64,000 nucleotides of DNA from Dryococelus australis (Eukaryota; Arthropoda; Insecta; Phasmatodea; Phasmatidae). The stretch's first letter is position 1. Every line of letters begins with the position of its first letter. The DNA lies in NCBI GenBank assembly GCA_029891345.1, contig CM056993.1, positions 228,172,765-228,236,764 of the forward strand, in the 5' to 3' direction. This document shows positions 20,751-32,244 of this stretch, piece by piece. Both the position numbers and the translations under genes were made by a program. The notes beneath the pieces were generated by a model. It saw only the letters and a list, made by a program, of their open reading frames with translations. It made no database searches and had not been told where the DNA came from.

Positions 20751-21792
20751 GTTTTACACTTATATCCAAGTTTATGCCTGTCGTACCAGAAGACACAAAT
20801 AGTTCTCGTTTAACGCCATTACTACACATGATGTTCTTGATGTAACTATTCATCTTTGTTGTAAATCTAACTGTCCGTGTGTTTTCTGTTATTCCACTAA
20901 ACAACGGTGCCTGTTGGTCTTCGGTGAGCGGGGAAAACATTTAAACTATATTACCACTCGGGGCAAGGTGCGAATGAGCTTCTTCCATTTTTCTTTTGTT
21001 TTTAACTTACACGCATGCGACTAGTGGCAAGTGTTAATATTTACGTTTTTTTCGTAACCCTCTTCAATGCGGTCTCCCCTATTTTCCAAATTCGCCACAA
21101 ATAATTCTATCTTGTCTCGACTGTCCACTATCGCACAACATACCGACTATGTGCTGAACCACTGCCCTCATGAGTTCATTTAATTCCTCGTTTTGCGAGT
21201 AACATTGTCCCTTAATCTGATTTATTTCCGATGCAGTGTTTTCAAAATGGATGTACCTCTGTCGCATTTCTTCCCTCCACGCCAGTGATTTCCTCTTTTT
21301 TTTGTCTTAACGCTACCATGATCTGACTACACATGGTCATAACTTCATTCATCTTACAATCGCCCATCATCCTTGGCCTGCCCGCCTTTCCAGAGTCTGA
21401 AGTGCCTTCCTCCCAGGAAAAAAAATCTTTCACTGTTGCGTCTTTGTTACTACTGCTAGTATTTCCCACAATTAGTTCGTAACTTTCTCCTACTGGTGGT
21501 AAGTCTGGCGTCTGCTGCTTCACTCCGTACATGGTAACCCTCGTATATTAATTGAATAGCTTTCAGTTTCAATCGTATTTCCCTCTCTCGCCCTTCCATT
21601 TTCATTAAATCCCACAATCCCAGTTATCTGATCTAGCTGGCCGGAGTTTCCTGGCTGAGTTTCAGTAAACCACAAGACTGGCGCCTCGCTGCCTTTAGTA
21701 AAGGTGCAGTTGCAGCTGCATGCGAGCATACTGAACAGTTTCCCCCTGGAGTGGCATGCACTAACTACCCTCCAACTAACTATACACAACAC
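20704..21792 (-). CDS. Cluster of unrecognised minus-strand ORF pieces
   Basis: Several open frames follow each other on the minus strand: 21792-21520, 21532-21242, 21267-21079 and 20940-20704. The second starts with MYGVKQQTPDLPPVGESYEL in a good context (accATG). It continues through a serine/acidic stretch to a helical, coiled-coil-like part (MNEVMTMCSQIMVALRQKKE), and the third resumes with more helix (NEELNELMRAVVQH). The shared orientation and near-continuous overlap suggest one broken gene, perhaps ORF1 or gag of a retroelement. I see no catalytic motif and cannot assign a function. Confidence 0.3.
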
Positions 21793-21799
21793 ACTTTCT

Positions 21800-22210
21800 T
21801 CTACTGCTCTGCTCCGTTCTCAGCGCTGTCTCGTCTGTTGGAACGAATACTGAAACTGGCTCACCAATATGGCGCTTTGATAATCGCCTGTTGCCTTCCA
21901 TCGTGGCGCTGTCGTCTGCTCGACTGGTGTGGATGGAACTTCCGCTAGCGATCCTCTACCCACTGAAGAAAGAGTCGTTCGAGTCTCTCTCGGCACCCGG
22001 ATATTGTCCTGCATTTCCGCTCCGGGTGTGTACGCCTTCGGCCGCTGCGGACTGTCTTGTTATCACTGCTAACCGGGATCACTCTCTGGGACGTGCGGTT
22101 TCCTGCCCTATTGTTGGCGCGCCTTATGTTTTTCGTTGCATTCGAATAAATAACTATAAATTACACGGTGCCAGCGAGCTCAGGGAGATTTATCAGGATT
22201 AAAGCGAGGA
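21800..22210. other. GC-rich segment upstream of the ORF cluster
   Basis: This stretch is GC- and CpG-richer than its surroundings and lies directly upstream (in the minus-strand sense) of the broken ORF cluster at 20704-21792. It could be its promoter or 5' leader. No core promoter motif is convincing. Confidence 0.25.
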
Positions 22211-22400
22211 TACAACCATAATTAAACACCACCACTATAATTTTTAAATATCTGCAAGGAATTATCGCGAAGGTGTCATTTAATTCCGAGCGATAGATTA
22301 CTTCACGCAAGCTACCCACACTGGGATATCAGTACGTAAAACGTTACTCTGACCTCCCGCCACCCAGCCAATGTTGTCAAAGCTTAATTTACAGAAACAG

Positions 22401-22401
<1 letters not shown>

Positions 22402-22453
<52 letters not shown>
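22402..22453. repeat. (CT)n-(AT)n microsatellite
   Basis: About 28 bp of (CT)n is followed by about 22 bp of (AT)n. Confidence 0.97.
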
Positions 22454-22939
22454 AATTCTTACCAATAATTACCAATCTTTTAAACAATCTTCAACAATAT
22501 AAAGGGTTTATAAGCTATCTCTATACATACATATAAGAAAAATTTTACTCCTATTGTTTCCAAAAATTGATACATATAAGTAGAATGAATGTTTGTATAG
22601 ACATTCAATCAGCCATATATTTTTATATTGAAGTCCTTATCATTCTCTTAACTTTTATAAGTGTTTCCTTATAGACACACTTAAAAGATGAAATTAATGA
22701 AATTAATAAAATTAATAAAAATATTAGTCTTTCATAAACTTTATCTTTATTTCGCACTGTTATAAAACAATACATAGTAATACTTACATACTCTCAATCA
22801 TATTTTCATTTCAACCAAAATATATATGCTTTACTCTAAATTTATACATAATTTCCTGCACTAACCACTCAGTGTTTCCCTACTCACATATACAACATTC
22901 TAGTTAACACATGTATAGGTCTTACAACTAATTGCAAAC

Positions 22940-23395
22940 GGACAGTTATTATCTTCACTTTGTCTAGTGCTAAACAATCTCGAATATCTTGCTGCAATAC
23001 TTGCATTCACTTCACGATGATCGACAAACATTATCTTTACACTTCTTCTTATGGCTATATAGGACATCTCTACGAGTAAACACAGTATTACACTTATCAC
23101 AGTGGAACGACTAGTATGTCGTACTGGACGAACAACTACATTCATGCCAACATTCTTGACAACTTCTAGTAAAAGTATTTCCACCATAACAATATTGTTT
23201 CTGTATTGCTTCTAGAGATTCATCAAAAACCATTGCTGAAGGTGCTACAGATGGTAAGTGTTCAACCATTGTTATCTTCATATTACAAAAGTTTACAATA
23301 CCACTATACGATTCTAATCGTAACGATCTTAATTCCATCACAACCACCGATGTGAAAACATTCATACAAAACACACGATTATATTTTATTTTCAC
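22940..23395 (-). pseudogene. C2H2/C2HC zinc-finger protein remnant
   Basis: On the minus strand, 23107-23039 encodes FHCDKCNTVFTRRDVLYSHK followed by KKC, a zinc-finger with spacing C-x2-C-x12-H-x3-C. After a stop, the next frame-consistent piece begins SECKYCSKIFEIV, the first half of a second finger. Upstream (23111-23395) an open frame of 94 codons ends in a cysteine-rich stretch that may be a frameshifted preceding finger. The rest is lost. It may come from a host zinc-finger gene or a TE protein. Confidence 0.4.
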
Positions 23396-23399
23396 AACA

Positions 23400-23880
23400 G
23401 AACAATTGGTTTATGTATCACTTAAACTAGGTCAGAGAAAGGTAAACATTTACACTATCTTAATATGTCTTTAAAAATTATTTATCAGGTGTGTAAACCG
23501 AAACCAATGATCCCATACAGGGAAGCAGGGCTTAAATCGAACCCTTAAACCACTCATCCTAACAGACATTTCGTAGAAATGTTTTATTATAATGAAAAGT
23601 GTTAACCTTTTCCTTGGATAATATAAGGTGATGGCATAGGATCATAAGTTAATATTAAAAATATACTGTATAACACAAAAAGAAACATAATTTACAGTAA
23701 ATTTGTAATTTTACAAAAAAAACCACGAAACCTTTGTGATTGGGAATACCCTGAGGATACTCAAGTGTTAACCAGTTCATTGGTTAATCATAAGATGATG
23801 TAGGATCCTAAGCTAATATTTAAAATCTACTGTATAAAACGAAAAATCTAATTTACAGCAAAATTGTAATTTTACAAACT
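23400..23880. other. Unassigned AT-rich spacer
   Basis: Near-duplicate phrases around 23636-23720 and 23788-23880 ('taagttaatattaaaaatatactgtataa', 'taatttacagtaaatttgtaattttacaaa' type words) show a roughly 155-bp repeat in two copies. No gene is seen. Confidence 0.5.
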
Positions 23881-23891
23881 AAATCATAAAA

Positions 23892-24140
23892 CTTTCAACC
23901 TTGAGTGTGTCTACAGCAACCTCTGCCACATTGCCTTCAACAATGAGAACATCTAAAGCAACATCTGCCACGTTGCCTTCAACATTGAGAATATCTACAG
24001 CAACGTCTGCCATGTTGCCTTCAACATTGAGAACATTTACAGCAACGTATGCCACGTAACCTTCAACATTGAGAACATTTACAGCAACGTATGCCACGTA
24101 ACCTTCAACATTGAGAACCTCTAGAGCAACGTCTAAGAAA
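23892..24140 (-). repeat. 42-bp minisatellite, six units, frame-preserving
   Basis: The unit (cttcaacattgagaacatct then acagcaacgtctgccacgttgc) repeats six times at exactly 42 bp. Because 42 is a multiple of three, the minus strand reads as a 14-residue peptide repeat (variants of NVADVAVDVLNVEG) for 72 codons. There is no sign of a larger gene around it, so the open frame may be a by-product of the period. Confidence 0.85.
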
Positions 24141-24640
24141 CATCATTCACTTGTTAACATAATTTAATTTGATAAGAAGTTTTAGGATTTCAAAAACACA
24201 TAATTCAAGTTTAAACGATTTTTAACTAATTTTATTCAGCTGTAACGATTTTTAATTAGAGGAATACACCGATCAGGTAAAATGATAGACATCGAGCATA
24301 AGTGAATGTTTAAGATTACATTTCCCAGAATTTTTTTATAACTATTAAGTGTGTCGCTTGGGAATCGATCTCGGTAATCCAAAAATAGCACTACATTAAT
24401 TGCTATAAGCACGAATACAAAGCCACACTACATTTTTTGTTAAGTTTGGATACAAAATAATAATAGATGTTCTGACCGATACTCTGACTTTATAATCGAA
24501 AACTATCATTATATCGATTGCTCTAAGCAGGTATCCAACTCGCAAATAAAATCGATTTAAATCGAAAATAAAATAAATATTAAGTGAGTAAATATGTCTG
24601 ATAGTATGCATTTGATAAGTTTATGCTTAACTATGCTTAC
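24140..24640. other. Unassigned AT-rich spacer
   Basis: No gene is seen. Words such as 'gctataagcacgaat' and 'gctctaagcaggtatccaact' around 24400 and 24525 suggest a further weak internal duplication. Confidence 0.35.
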
Positions 24641-25265
24641 AAAAGGTTTTAAGTTGTGTGACCTTGCAGTTTTGTTTGTTGTTGGGGTTTACGTGTGTGT
24701 GTTATGATTTGATGTTTGCAGGTTTGGTAGATGGGAAATTATGAGTAAGTATTCTTATAGAAGGGTTTTAGATGTGTTTGACCTTGTCAGAAAGGCTTTA
24801 GGGCTTAAACGGTCTTCGCATTATGGTGTATGTTGGGTATGGTGGATGTTATGAATTTGAGGACCATAACATTAATGGTTTGGAAATTATGAGTAACTAT
24901 GCTTATAAATGTTTTTTGTTTCACCTTATCAGAAAATACTTAGGCCTTAAATGTCCTTATCATAATGGATGTCGGATATGGTGTTTTTGTTATCAATTTG
25001 ATGTTCAAAACATTAATGTTTCGGAAATTATGAGTGACTATGCTTAAAAAGGGCTTAACTCAAATTAACTTTCGTCGGAAATTGTTTAGGGCCTAAATGA
25101 CCTTACCATTATGTTGTATGTCAGTATTATGGCCTATATTATGAATGTGATGACTATAGCATCACAGATCACTATAGCATCGAAAATTATGACTGTTTAT
25201 AGAAGGGATTAACTCAAAACGTTTGTCAGAAAGTGTTTAGGACTTAAATTACCTGTTGAAAAATA
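24640..25265. repeat. Diverged tandem repeats, unit about 150 bp
   Basis: Ordered words recur about four times: 'gaccttgtcagaaag', 'tttagggcttaaa', 'ttatggtgtatgtt', 'gaatttgatgac', 'cattaatggtttgg' and 'gaaattatgagtaactatgctta'. Many of these words also occur in the 26.1-27.1 kb array, so both blocks appear to descend from one repeat. It is non-coding. Confidence 0.6.
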
Positions 25266-25499
25266 AACTGTGTTGTTCGCAGTGGTAACATAATTAATTT
25301 AAAAATAAAAAATGCTTCTATGCTTACATAAATTTAATATGGCGATGGTTATAGTAACAGTATCAATTTTTTCTATCGATATATTCTTAAGTGTCTAATA
25401 AATACGATTATTTTGATATGTCTCTCGGTTAAGATTGTTTTGTAAAAAAAATAATTTTTAATTGACATCTTTCTTATAAAAAAAAATTCATTTTGTGTA

Positions 25500-26090
25500 T
25501 TTGTCTGTTCAGCGCTCCTGGTGGTCAACTCTACAACTAATATGGTAGCCTATGGCTGCAGCAGTGCTGCCTATCTTTGAAGTTTGGAACTGAAGACAGC
25601 ATATCTCGCCGGAAGGAGTGTATGGGGCAGGTGTGGGGAGGGTGCTAACCATATCCGAGGAGAGGATGAGTGGAGGGGGTGTAGGTAGGGGAGAGGGGTG
25701 ATAGTGTTTCAGACCTCAGGTGTAGATAACCGTGGTAGAGCATTTTGTTCAGAAGGATGCTTGTGGAGGGGGTAGGATTCTATGCAGTTGAAGGGGTTGG
25801 AGTATGTGGAGAAGATTGTGGAGGTGGAATTAAATGTGGTGGAGGATGTGTATGTGGATTGTAGAGCAAGGTGGAGTGAAAATTCCCCCCTCCCCCTTTT
25901 AGGTTAAGCTTGTGGGACATCTGCCCTCCATACACATGTCATTCTAAAAGTGGAGTGAAAGCTCCAATTGCAGAGCTGATTGCGTTGCCAATTGGGGAGC
26001 AAGGTGGGGTAGAATTTCCAACGAATATCAAGCTCAAAAACGGTGGGGGTGAAACCCCCGTCCCTACTACTTAAAGGCAAAATGGTTCCG
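25500..26090. other. G-rich spacer between tandem arrays
   Basis: The plus strand is strongly G-biased between 25600 and 25880 (many ggagg, gggg and gtggag words). No gene or RNA is recognised. Confidence 0.4.
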
Positions 26091-26094
26091 AATA

Positions 26095-27075
26095 CCTTGA
26101 TCAAAGTCTATAGTGATACCTGCGACAGAAATTTAATGCCTACTGTAGCATCAATGGATGGCAAATGATCGCCAACTTTCCTTATATCAAGGCTTAAGTC
26201 ATAATGTACCATATCTTGTTGATTGAAATTAGGAAATACTTGAGACTGGAATTTTATTATTTTAGATTTAGGAGACTTAATATGGGCTTACTGTGCTTAT
26301 AAGAATCTTAAAGTATAATGAACCATGCCACTAGTCTAAAGTCAGTAGCGATTTCTATAATATTAATTTGCTTACTTTAACATTAGAGGATGGAGAATGG
26401 TGGCCAACTATGCTTACAAGACATAATTCATAATGGGCCAAATTGCTTTGATTGAAATCGGGAGTGATACCTGTAATCTGAATTTTATGACTCTTCAACG
26501 GATGAAAAATCATGGCTATCTATTCTCATAAGGATGTTTAAGAAAGAATGGCTATGACACCCTGATGTAAATCAGGTGCGATTTCGATTATATTAATTTG
26601 GCAGATATAAATTCAGCAATCCCAAAAAATTGGTTATATATGCTTATTAAAAGTTGAAGGCATAATGGACAATATCACATTCATCTAAGTCAGGAATGAT
26701 ACCTGCGACACGAATTTGATGACTATAGCATCAGTGGATTGGAAATGATTGCCAAGTAGGCTTTGTATGAAGGCTTAATACTTAATAGCCTATATTAACT
26801 TGATCGAAGTCAGGAGTGAATACATGCGATTCGAATTTGATGACTATAGCTACAATGGATAGTAAATTATGGCCAAATTTGCCAGTGAGTAGGGTTCAAA
26901 TATAATGAGCCATGCCAACCTGATCGAAGTCAGGAGTGATGCGTATGATATGAATTTGGTGGCCATAACCTTAGTGGATAGACAGTGGTGGCCCACTATG
27001 CTTATAAGACTACTTAAGGTATAATGTAACATATCACAGTGATCATAGTTAAGAGCAAAACCTATGGTGCAGGTT
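26095..27075. repeat. Tandem array, unit about 117 bp, eight to nine copies
   Basis: The phrase 'gtcaggagtgatacctgcga' (with variants) starts near 26112, 26226, 26341, 26457, 26571, 26690, 26808, 26930 and 27048, that is every 114-122 bp. Between these, 'gaatttgatgactatagcatcaatgga', 'gaaatgatggccaactatgctta' and 'ggcttaaagtataatg' recur in order. The array is old and diverged, and is related to the block at 24640-25265. Confidence 0.8.
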
Positions 27076-27662
27076 TTATATCTTTAACTTAAATAGATGT
27101 GTCGTTTTTCGCCGCTACGTGCAGGGCTCTGGACTATCGTGCAGTGTCCTCTTAGTGCTCCGTGTTCCTATGGGACTTTCAGTGCTGACCCTATCATATA
27201 ATTGATGAGTCTGTAGCAAAGTTCAATACAGGCTCCTGTCGTAATTTGGCTCGTGTCTGGCTAGTATGTTTTAAGATGCGACATCTAAAAATGCAATTTT
27301 TACAAGCTTTTATTTTACTTCACTTGTTTTTAGAGTAGGTGTCCGCCGAACCACTAGCAATCACGATGTAGGCCTATTTGGTGAACAAGTTGTCAAATAC
27401 TGGTGGCGTGTAGAGTTTCAGAGCCGGGGAAGTCCACATTTACACATGGTTGTGAGGGTAAATGACCATCCGAACTTTGAAACACAAGTAGGAATTCAAA
27501 TAATCGACACCGTAAGTGTATGTAAAATATGATTTGAAGATTCCGGTTTGTGCGAGTTGGTATTTAAATATTAAATACGTCGACATACACACACACACGT
27601 GTAAGATTAATAATGGATATTCAGCATGCCGGTGAAACGTCCCGCAAAAAGTGTACTGAATC

Positions 27663-27706
27663 TCGGCTGATCGCAAGCGATACCGATGACGGACGAGTCC
27701 GTGAAC
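27663..27706 (+). other. Two adjacent short hairpins
   Basis: Hairpin 1 has the stem ATCGC/GCGAT (27670-27681), extended by TCGG/CCGA (27663-27666 and 27683-27686). Hairpin 2 has the stem CGGAC/GTCCG (27690-27701). The order 'ccgatga', stem, 'tgaac' loosely resembles a hammerhead ribozyme core, but key core bases differ, so this is only a structural note. Confidence 0.35.
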
Positions 27707-28541
27707 GTATAAATATTCTACCTATTTAATAAAAGTAGTTGAGCCTAAAAAGTGAGAAATAGATTAATTGTAAAGTAAAAGGAACAAAAGAGAAAAATAA
27801 TTATAGGAGTAGTTAAGAGAATTTGTAGAACTTTTAAGACGTAGTCGAACAGCCGTAATAAACTTTACTACAATTTAATATTACTATATCAATTTATATT
27901 TAGTATATAAAAGCTTGGGGCGAATAGATAAGAGCCTTACTCAATATATGTGCTTACTATGATTACGTAACTAAGGTAAACGTTCCATATTGCGCAAATA
28001 TTTTATACAGTAAATGTAAATAGATAGAAAAATATTTAACTGTAGTAACGTTTATTACAGCTATTAGAGCACGACTTGCAAGTTTTACACATTCTGTAAC
28101 TACGCCTATAGTAATTTTTACTTTTTAGTTTATTTATAAATAAAAGATTGGTTTTAAATTGTTTTTTAAGGTTAATTTTTACCTATATTGAAGGGCTCCA
28201 AAATTATATTCATAGCATGCGTGGTAATTTTAAATTACTATTCCGTCTTCGTCTGGGGTACGATGTCTTTCAGTAGGAAAACTTACTGCGGGCACGTTTA
28301 CAAGTTTCGTCAGAACACCAGGATGTGAAACACACTACACCGCAGTTGAAGCTCCAGACAGGTGGAAAAGTACTAGTGGCAAGAGATGTTACCATTGCTG
28401 TATTTTCAGAAATATTAAAAATAATTGTAATGTCTATTGTATTCGTTTGCAACTATTTTACATTTTCAAAACATTTCGCACATCAGGAATTAATTATTTC
28501 TGTTTAATTTTTGGCCATGATTAAATGAAATTTCCAGAGAG

Positions 28542-28581
28542 AATAGTACATTCCGCCTTGTTATCTCTGGAATGTACTATT
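28542..28581. repeat. Perfect 13-bp inverted repeat, 14-nt loop
   Basis: AATAGTACATTCC and GGAATGTACTATT form a perfect stem. It lies about 60 bp outside the neighbouring MITE and is not followed by a T tract. Confidence 0.8.
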
Positions 28582-28637
28582 TAACAGAGGATCTGCTGTC
28601 TGCAGGTAACAGCAATGACCGGTATTGGTAGATAAAG

Positions 28638-29054
28638 ACTGTCCACGATACAGTGAGCACTTTTTAAAGAGAACCTTAGAAAAAGTCACTGCCTCCACAT
28701 GCATATATTTTAACGGGTGCACTAAGTGACATGCGCCCAGTAAAGATGGTAACGATGGATGGGAAGTAGCTCCTTATCTTAACGTTGAATAAAAATGTCG
28801 GGTAAACATTTCTGATAACTAAAATTATTTCTTTCGCTTTCTGTTTTATTTTTTAATGCATTGACGTGTAAAAATGAGCAGATTTGTTGGATATTTACTT
28901 TTCAAATAATTTCAGTTTCACTTGACCGGTACATGAATAAAATTACGAGGCCCATGACAATTTTAATCTTGCATAAGGCGGAGGAATACACAATGTGCAT
29001 ATCAGTAGATTTTAAGCAGGGCTTTCAAAAGTGGTCATTTAACCATGAATAGTC
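28638..29054 (-). mobile_element. MITE, family A, copy 3 (about 415 bp)
   Basis: The left end is GACTGTCCACGATACAGTGA, continuing to GCACTTTTTAAA. The reverse complement of the right end is GACTATTCATGGTTAAATGA, continuing to CCACTTTTGAAA. The interior is collinear with copy 1 at 2161-2561 (for instance 'ggtaacgatggatgggaagta', 'aaaatgagcagatttgtt' and 'ataaggcggaggaatacacaa'). Confidence 0.85.
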
Positions 29055-29129
29055 TATAGTGTATTGTTTGCGCCCTTCGCTGATTGAGAGGGCAGGAGCA
29101 GTGTCCAGAACTATCATGCACACAGCTAT

Positions 29130-29235
29130 GCATTCCCAAGAACCGTTTACGTCATGTTTCAACATGCCATAGCCCGCCCAGTCACCTCACTTGCTATCTA
29201 TGGAACACTTGTGGCATTATGTTTTACTTTCACAC
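29130..29235 (+). pseudogene. Tc1-like transposase C-terminal scrap
   Basis: The stretch around 29165-29220 encodes PAQSPHLLSMEHLWHYV, which matches the conserved tail region of Tc1/mariner transposases (P-A-x-S-P-D-L-x-x-x-E-H-L-W) with several changes. The rest of the gene is absent. Confidence 0.4.
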
Positions 29236-29239
29236 TCTT

Positions 29240-31585
29240 CACGCTTTTCTAACCAAAACTTTGAATAATCATCCCCCGTAATCCGTGTGTGGTCGTTTCT
29301 TAACAGCGTCACTACGTTTTGTACTTCTCTTAACTTAGGTTAACTATAAAGAATATTATTGTCTATTAAACTGGATTTTTACTTAATTTTTTTCGATTAT
29401 TTATGTTGTTTAATACGTAATTGATATGAATAAAATCAGAGAGAAAATAGGTGTCTTGGTAATGCATAGTAAATACTAGTTTTCATATAATATACATATT
29501 AAACTGAGTGCTCACGAATACCGTGTGTTCTCCCTTTTATGCAATATTCTTGTCTTCACTAGGTTTTGCTTGCATGAGGCGGAGGAATAACCTGGAAGTA
29601 GAACTTGAGCAGCTAGGGCTTCAGAAATGTTGGAAGTAACCATTAATGGGCGAAATGGAACGCGAGTCTCCTCCACGTCGAAGAGTTTAAAGAATAATTT
29701 GAAGAATAATTTGTAACAAGTATGGGTAAATTTCTTAGAGGATAATATATATATATATATATATATGTTATCCCGGCCATATGGCAGCTTCAACTTTGTA
29801 CTAAATGTGGCTTCCTTTTGTGCTCTATGCATGTGAACCCTTCCCCTAAGGTTTCAATAAAGTAATCAGTTCTTTTTCTTTCGTCTGTGCTATCTAAATT
29901 ATATAGTTTTGGTACAGTACACAACGGTTTCCTTCAGTGGTGCAAATTTGTGAGAAGTGAGTGTGTGTCAGTATAGTAGTGTAGTTTTAGAAAAATATAT
30001 GCAGCTGCACATATTCTAACAGTTTTATCAAAATCGTGCACTGTAAGGTACGTTAGTACCAGAGATTCGAAATTTATTTTTCTGGATTTTAGTAGATTTC
30101 TTCCCAAATGAGTGGTTATTTAGCTGAGAGTAGGTTTTATAAAAACAATACTTTGCATTCGCATCCTATTACGTACATATTTCAAAGCCATTTCCATTTA
30201 CGTTTTACAAAATTATTTTTTGTAAACGCGTTTAGATTTAGTGAATTAAATCTTTATGGTACTATTTGTTATGTACTAATGCTGCAAACATTAGCGATAG
30301 CCAAATCACACAATACTTCCAAAATAATCTGCGCACAATTCAAAATTTTGTCAACAATTGAATGATTGCGAACGAACCAAATACAACTAAGTTTCTGTAC
30401 TGGAATGCAAAACCACTAAGGAAGGATATATCATCCCCACTGCAACAGGTGTGAGGTGAAACCTGCGACTACCTACATCTACGTGAGTTATGAATTCTAA
30501 CCGAAGGACAAAACACCTTTGACAATAGCAGTCCGCAAGTAATATAGAAACTTAACACTGGAACAGGGCCGGAAACGTGACGGGAATTATGTTGCCATTA
30601 ACACTGAAATGAAATAACGAAGTTATTCACAACAACCGGATGCGCATTGCAAAACCGCTAGTGACGTAACGAAGCGAGAACACGGAAATACAATTGACTG
30701 TCCTTGGGGCTTCCATTCGTGTTTGGGTTGCCTGCGAGCTCATATTTCCCAGAGTCCCACTTGGCCAGTAACGATAGAACATATTTCAAACGCACTTTTA
30801 ATAAGAAATGCACATTTCTATGCGAGTCGGCCTGTGGCTTAATATTCGGAATATGTGTATCAAATACTAAGAATTATTTACGGCCGTGGAGTTTAGACGT
30901 ATGCTATGATAAAATGATAATTATAAGTTTATAACTGTAACAGTCACGGTAATTATCAAGCATTTTAACGTCATACGCAAAACCTACTTCGACTAAACTA
31001 TTGCTGCTTTCAATAATCTCATGTTAATAAAAAAAAAAACAGGTTGAGGTTAACGCAGAAAATTCTTGACATAAAGCCCCCATTCATACCGAAACACACT
31101 TGTACTATTAGTGTGGGCAGACAGAACGCCTGGCATTAGGAACATAACGTTTCAGAACGAAAGGTGAACAACCTATAGAAAATCCGTTACAAGAGTTCCA
31201 CCTGCAGGCAGAAATCATAGTAGTACTTCTGGCACTTGCTAGTTTCTCAACACAAACTAGCCATACGAAGGTACCTTTTACACGCATAGTAGCACAAGTG
31301 GCTAGCCACGTAAATGTTTCGTACAGTTTCTTATATTACAGCTGTTTACCCTTTTAAGTAACCGCACTAATTATTTTATATAATTCCCGAGTGCGCATAT
31401 GAAACCAGGTAGGCGTCAGTTATTACGAAGCAAACTAGCTTATTTGTTCTTTTCTACTATTTAGTTCTGTACCTTATCAAGAGAGCAAGCGAGTCGCTAA
31501 AACCAATAAGAAATAATTTAAATAGAATGAAATATACCGCACTTATCTCGCACTACAGTTACATACATGTTGCTTATCCTGAGGA
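29240..31585. other. Unassigned spacer
   Basis: No gene or TE is recognised. A short (AT)n tract lies at 29742-29766. Open frames are short and featureless. Confidence 0.4.
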
Positions 31586-31589
31586 CATT

Positions 31590-31852
31590 AAAGATAATGA
31601 CGTCGGCAGGTCCTGATGTCTGAAAGACTGCGAGGTCAACAGAGAAGGAACAAGTAGCTGAGAGAAGCAGGCAGGGATAGTGATGGGATCAGTCATGCCC
31701 TCCATGTAGTGAGATTAGAGTCCATCGTTAGCCTGGAGTGATGTCGGCAAACCATGGCAACCGAAATAAGAATGGCCGGATCGGTAGTCGAATCCGTGTC
31801 CTGAATACGAGTACAGTGATTTACCACTGAGCTACCTCACTCTGTTTATGTG
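31590..31852 (-). mobile_element. SINE, family C, copy 1 (about 260 bp)
   Basis: The minus strand begins with a tRNA-like head (gagtgaggtagctcagtggt) and a B-box-like ggattcgactacc. It continues into the body ggccattcttatttcggttg and atcactccaggctaacgatgg, and ends near ggacctgccgacgtcatt. It is collinear with copy 2 at 38935-39182. Its head abuts a family A MITE (31850 onward). Confidence 0.8.
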
Positions 31853-32175
31853 GTATTCCCGGCAAACTGAGCGCTTTTGAAACCCCAGCTTACGATCTAC
31901 TTGTACGCATAGTCAACATTCTTCCGCCATATGTAAGAATTAACATTAGCATCGTCCTCGTCACTTTATTCATGCTCCAGTCGAGTGAAAGTGTGAAATT
32001 ATTAGAAAAGTAAATCGTTTACAAATTAATATGCGCTGAAGAAAAAAAAAAAACCTTACAAAAAAATCATCTCAGAGTTTTATTAAGCTTACCTGACACC
32101 AACGTGAAGTCATAGAATTGCTTTCCCTATCTAGTTACCAACTTTGCCGGGATCATGCTAGTCTGTGTAGCTGCA
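31850..32175 (+). mobile_element. MITE, family A, copy 4 (truncated)
   Basis: The left end (TGGTATTCCCGGCAAACTGA, continuing to GCGCTTTTGAAA) and the interior ('gatctacttgtacgcat', 'ttcttccgccatatgtaagaattaacatt') match copy 2. The right terminus is missing. A microsatellite starts where it should be. Confidence 0.65.
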
Positions 32176-32180
32176 TATAC

Positions 32181-32240
<60 letters not shown>

Positions 32241-32242
32241 GC
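32175..32242. repeat. (CA)n-(AT)n microsatellite
   Basis: Compound tracts of atacac, (CA)n and (AT)n. Confidence 0.95.
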
Positions 32243-32244
32243 AG

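Larger units (their letters stand above)
27080..28630. other. Unassigned spacer
   Basis: No gene is recognised. It contains the double hairpin at 27663-27706 and the perfect 13-bp inverted repeat at 28542-28581, both listed separately. Confidence 0.4.

Noticed and set aside
26095-27075. CRISPR-like array (regular spacing of repeats)
   Set aside because: The whole unit repeats, not short repeats with unique spacers, and the context is clearly eukaryotic.
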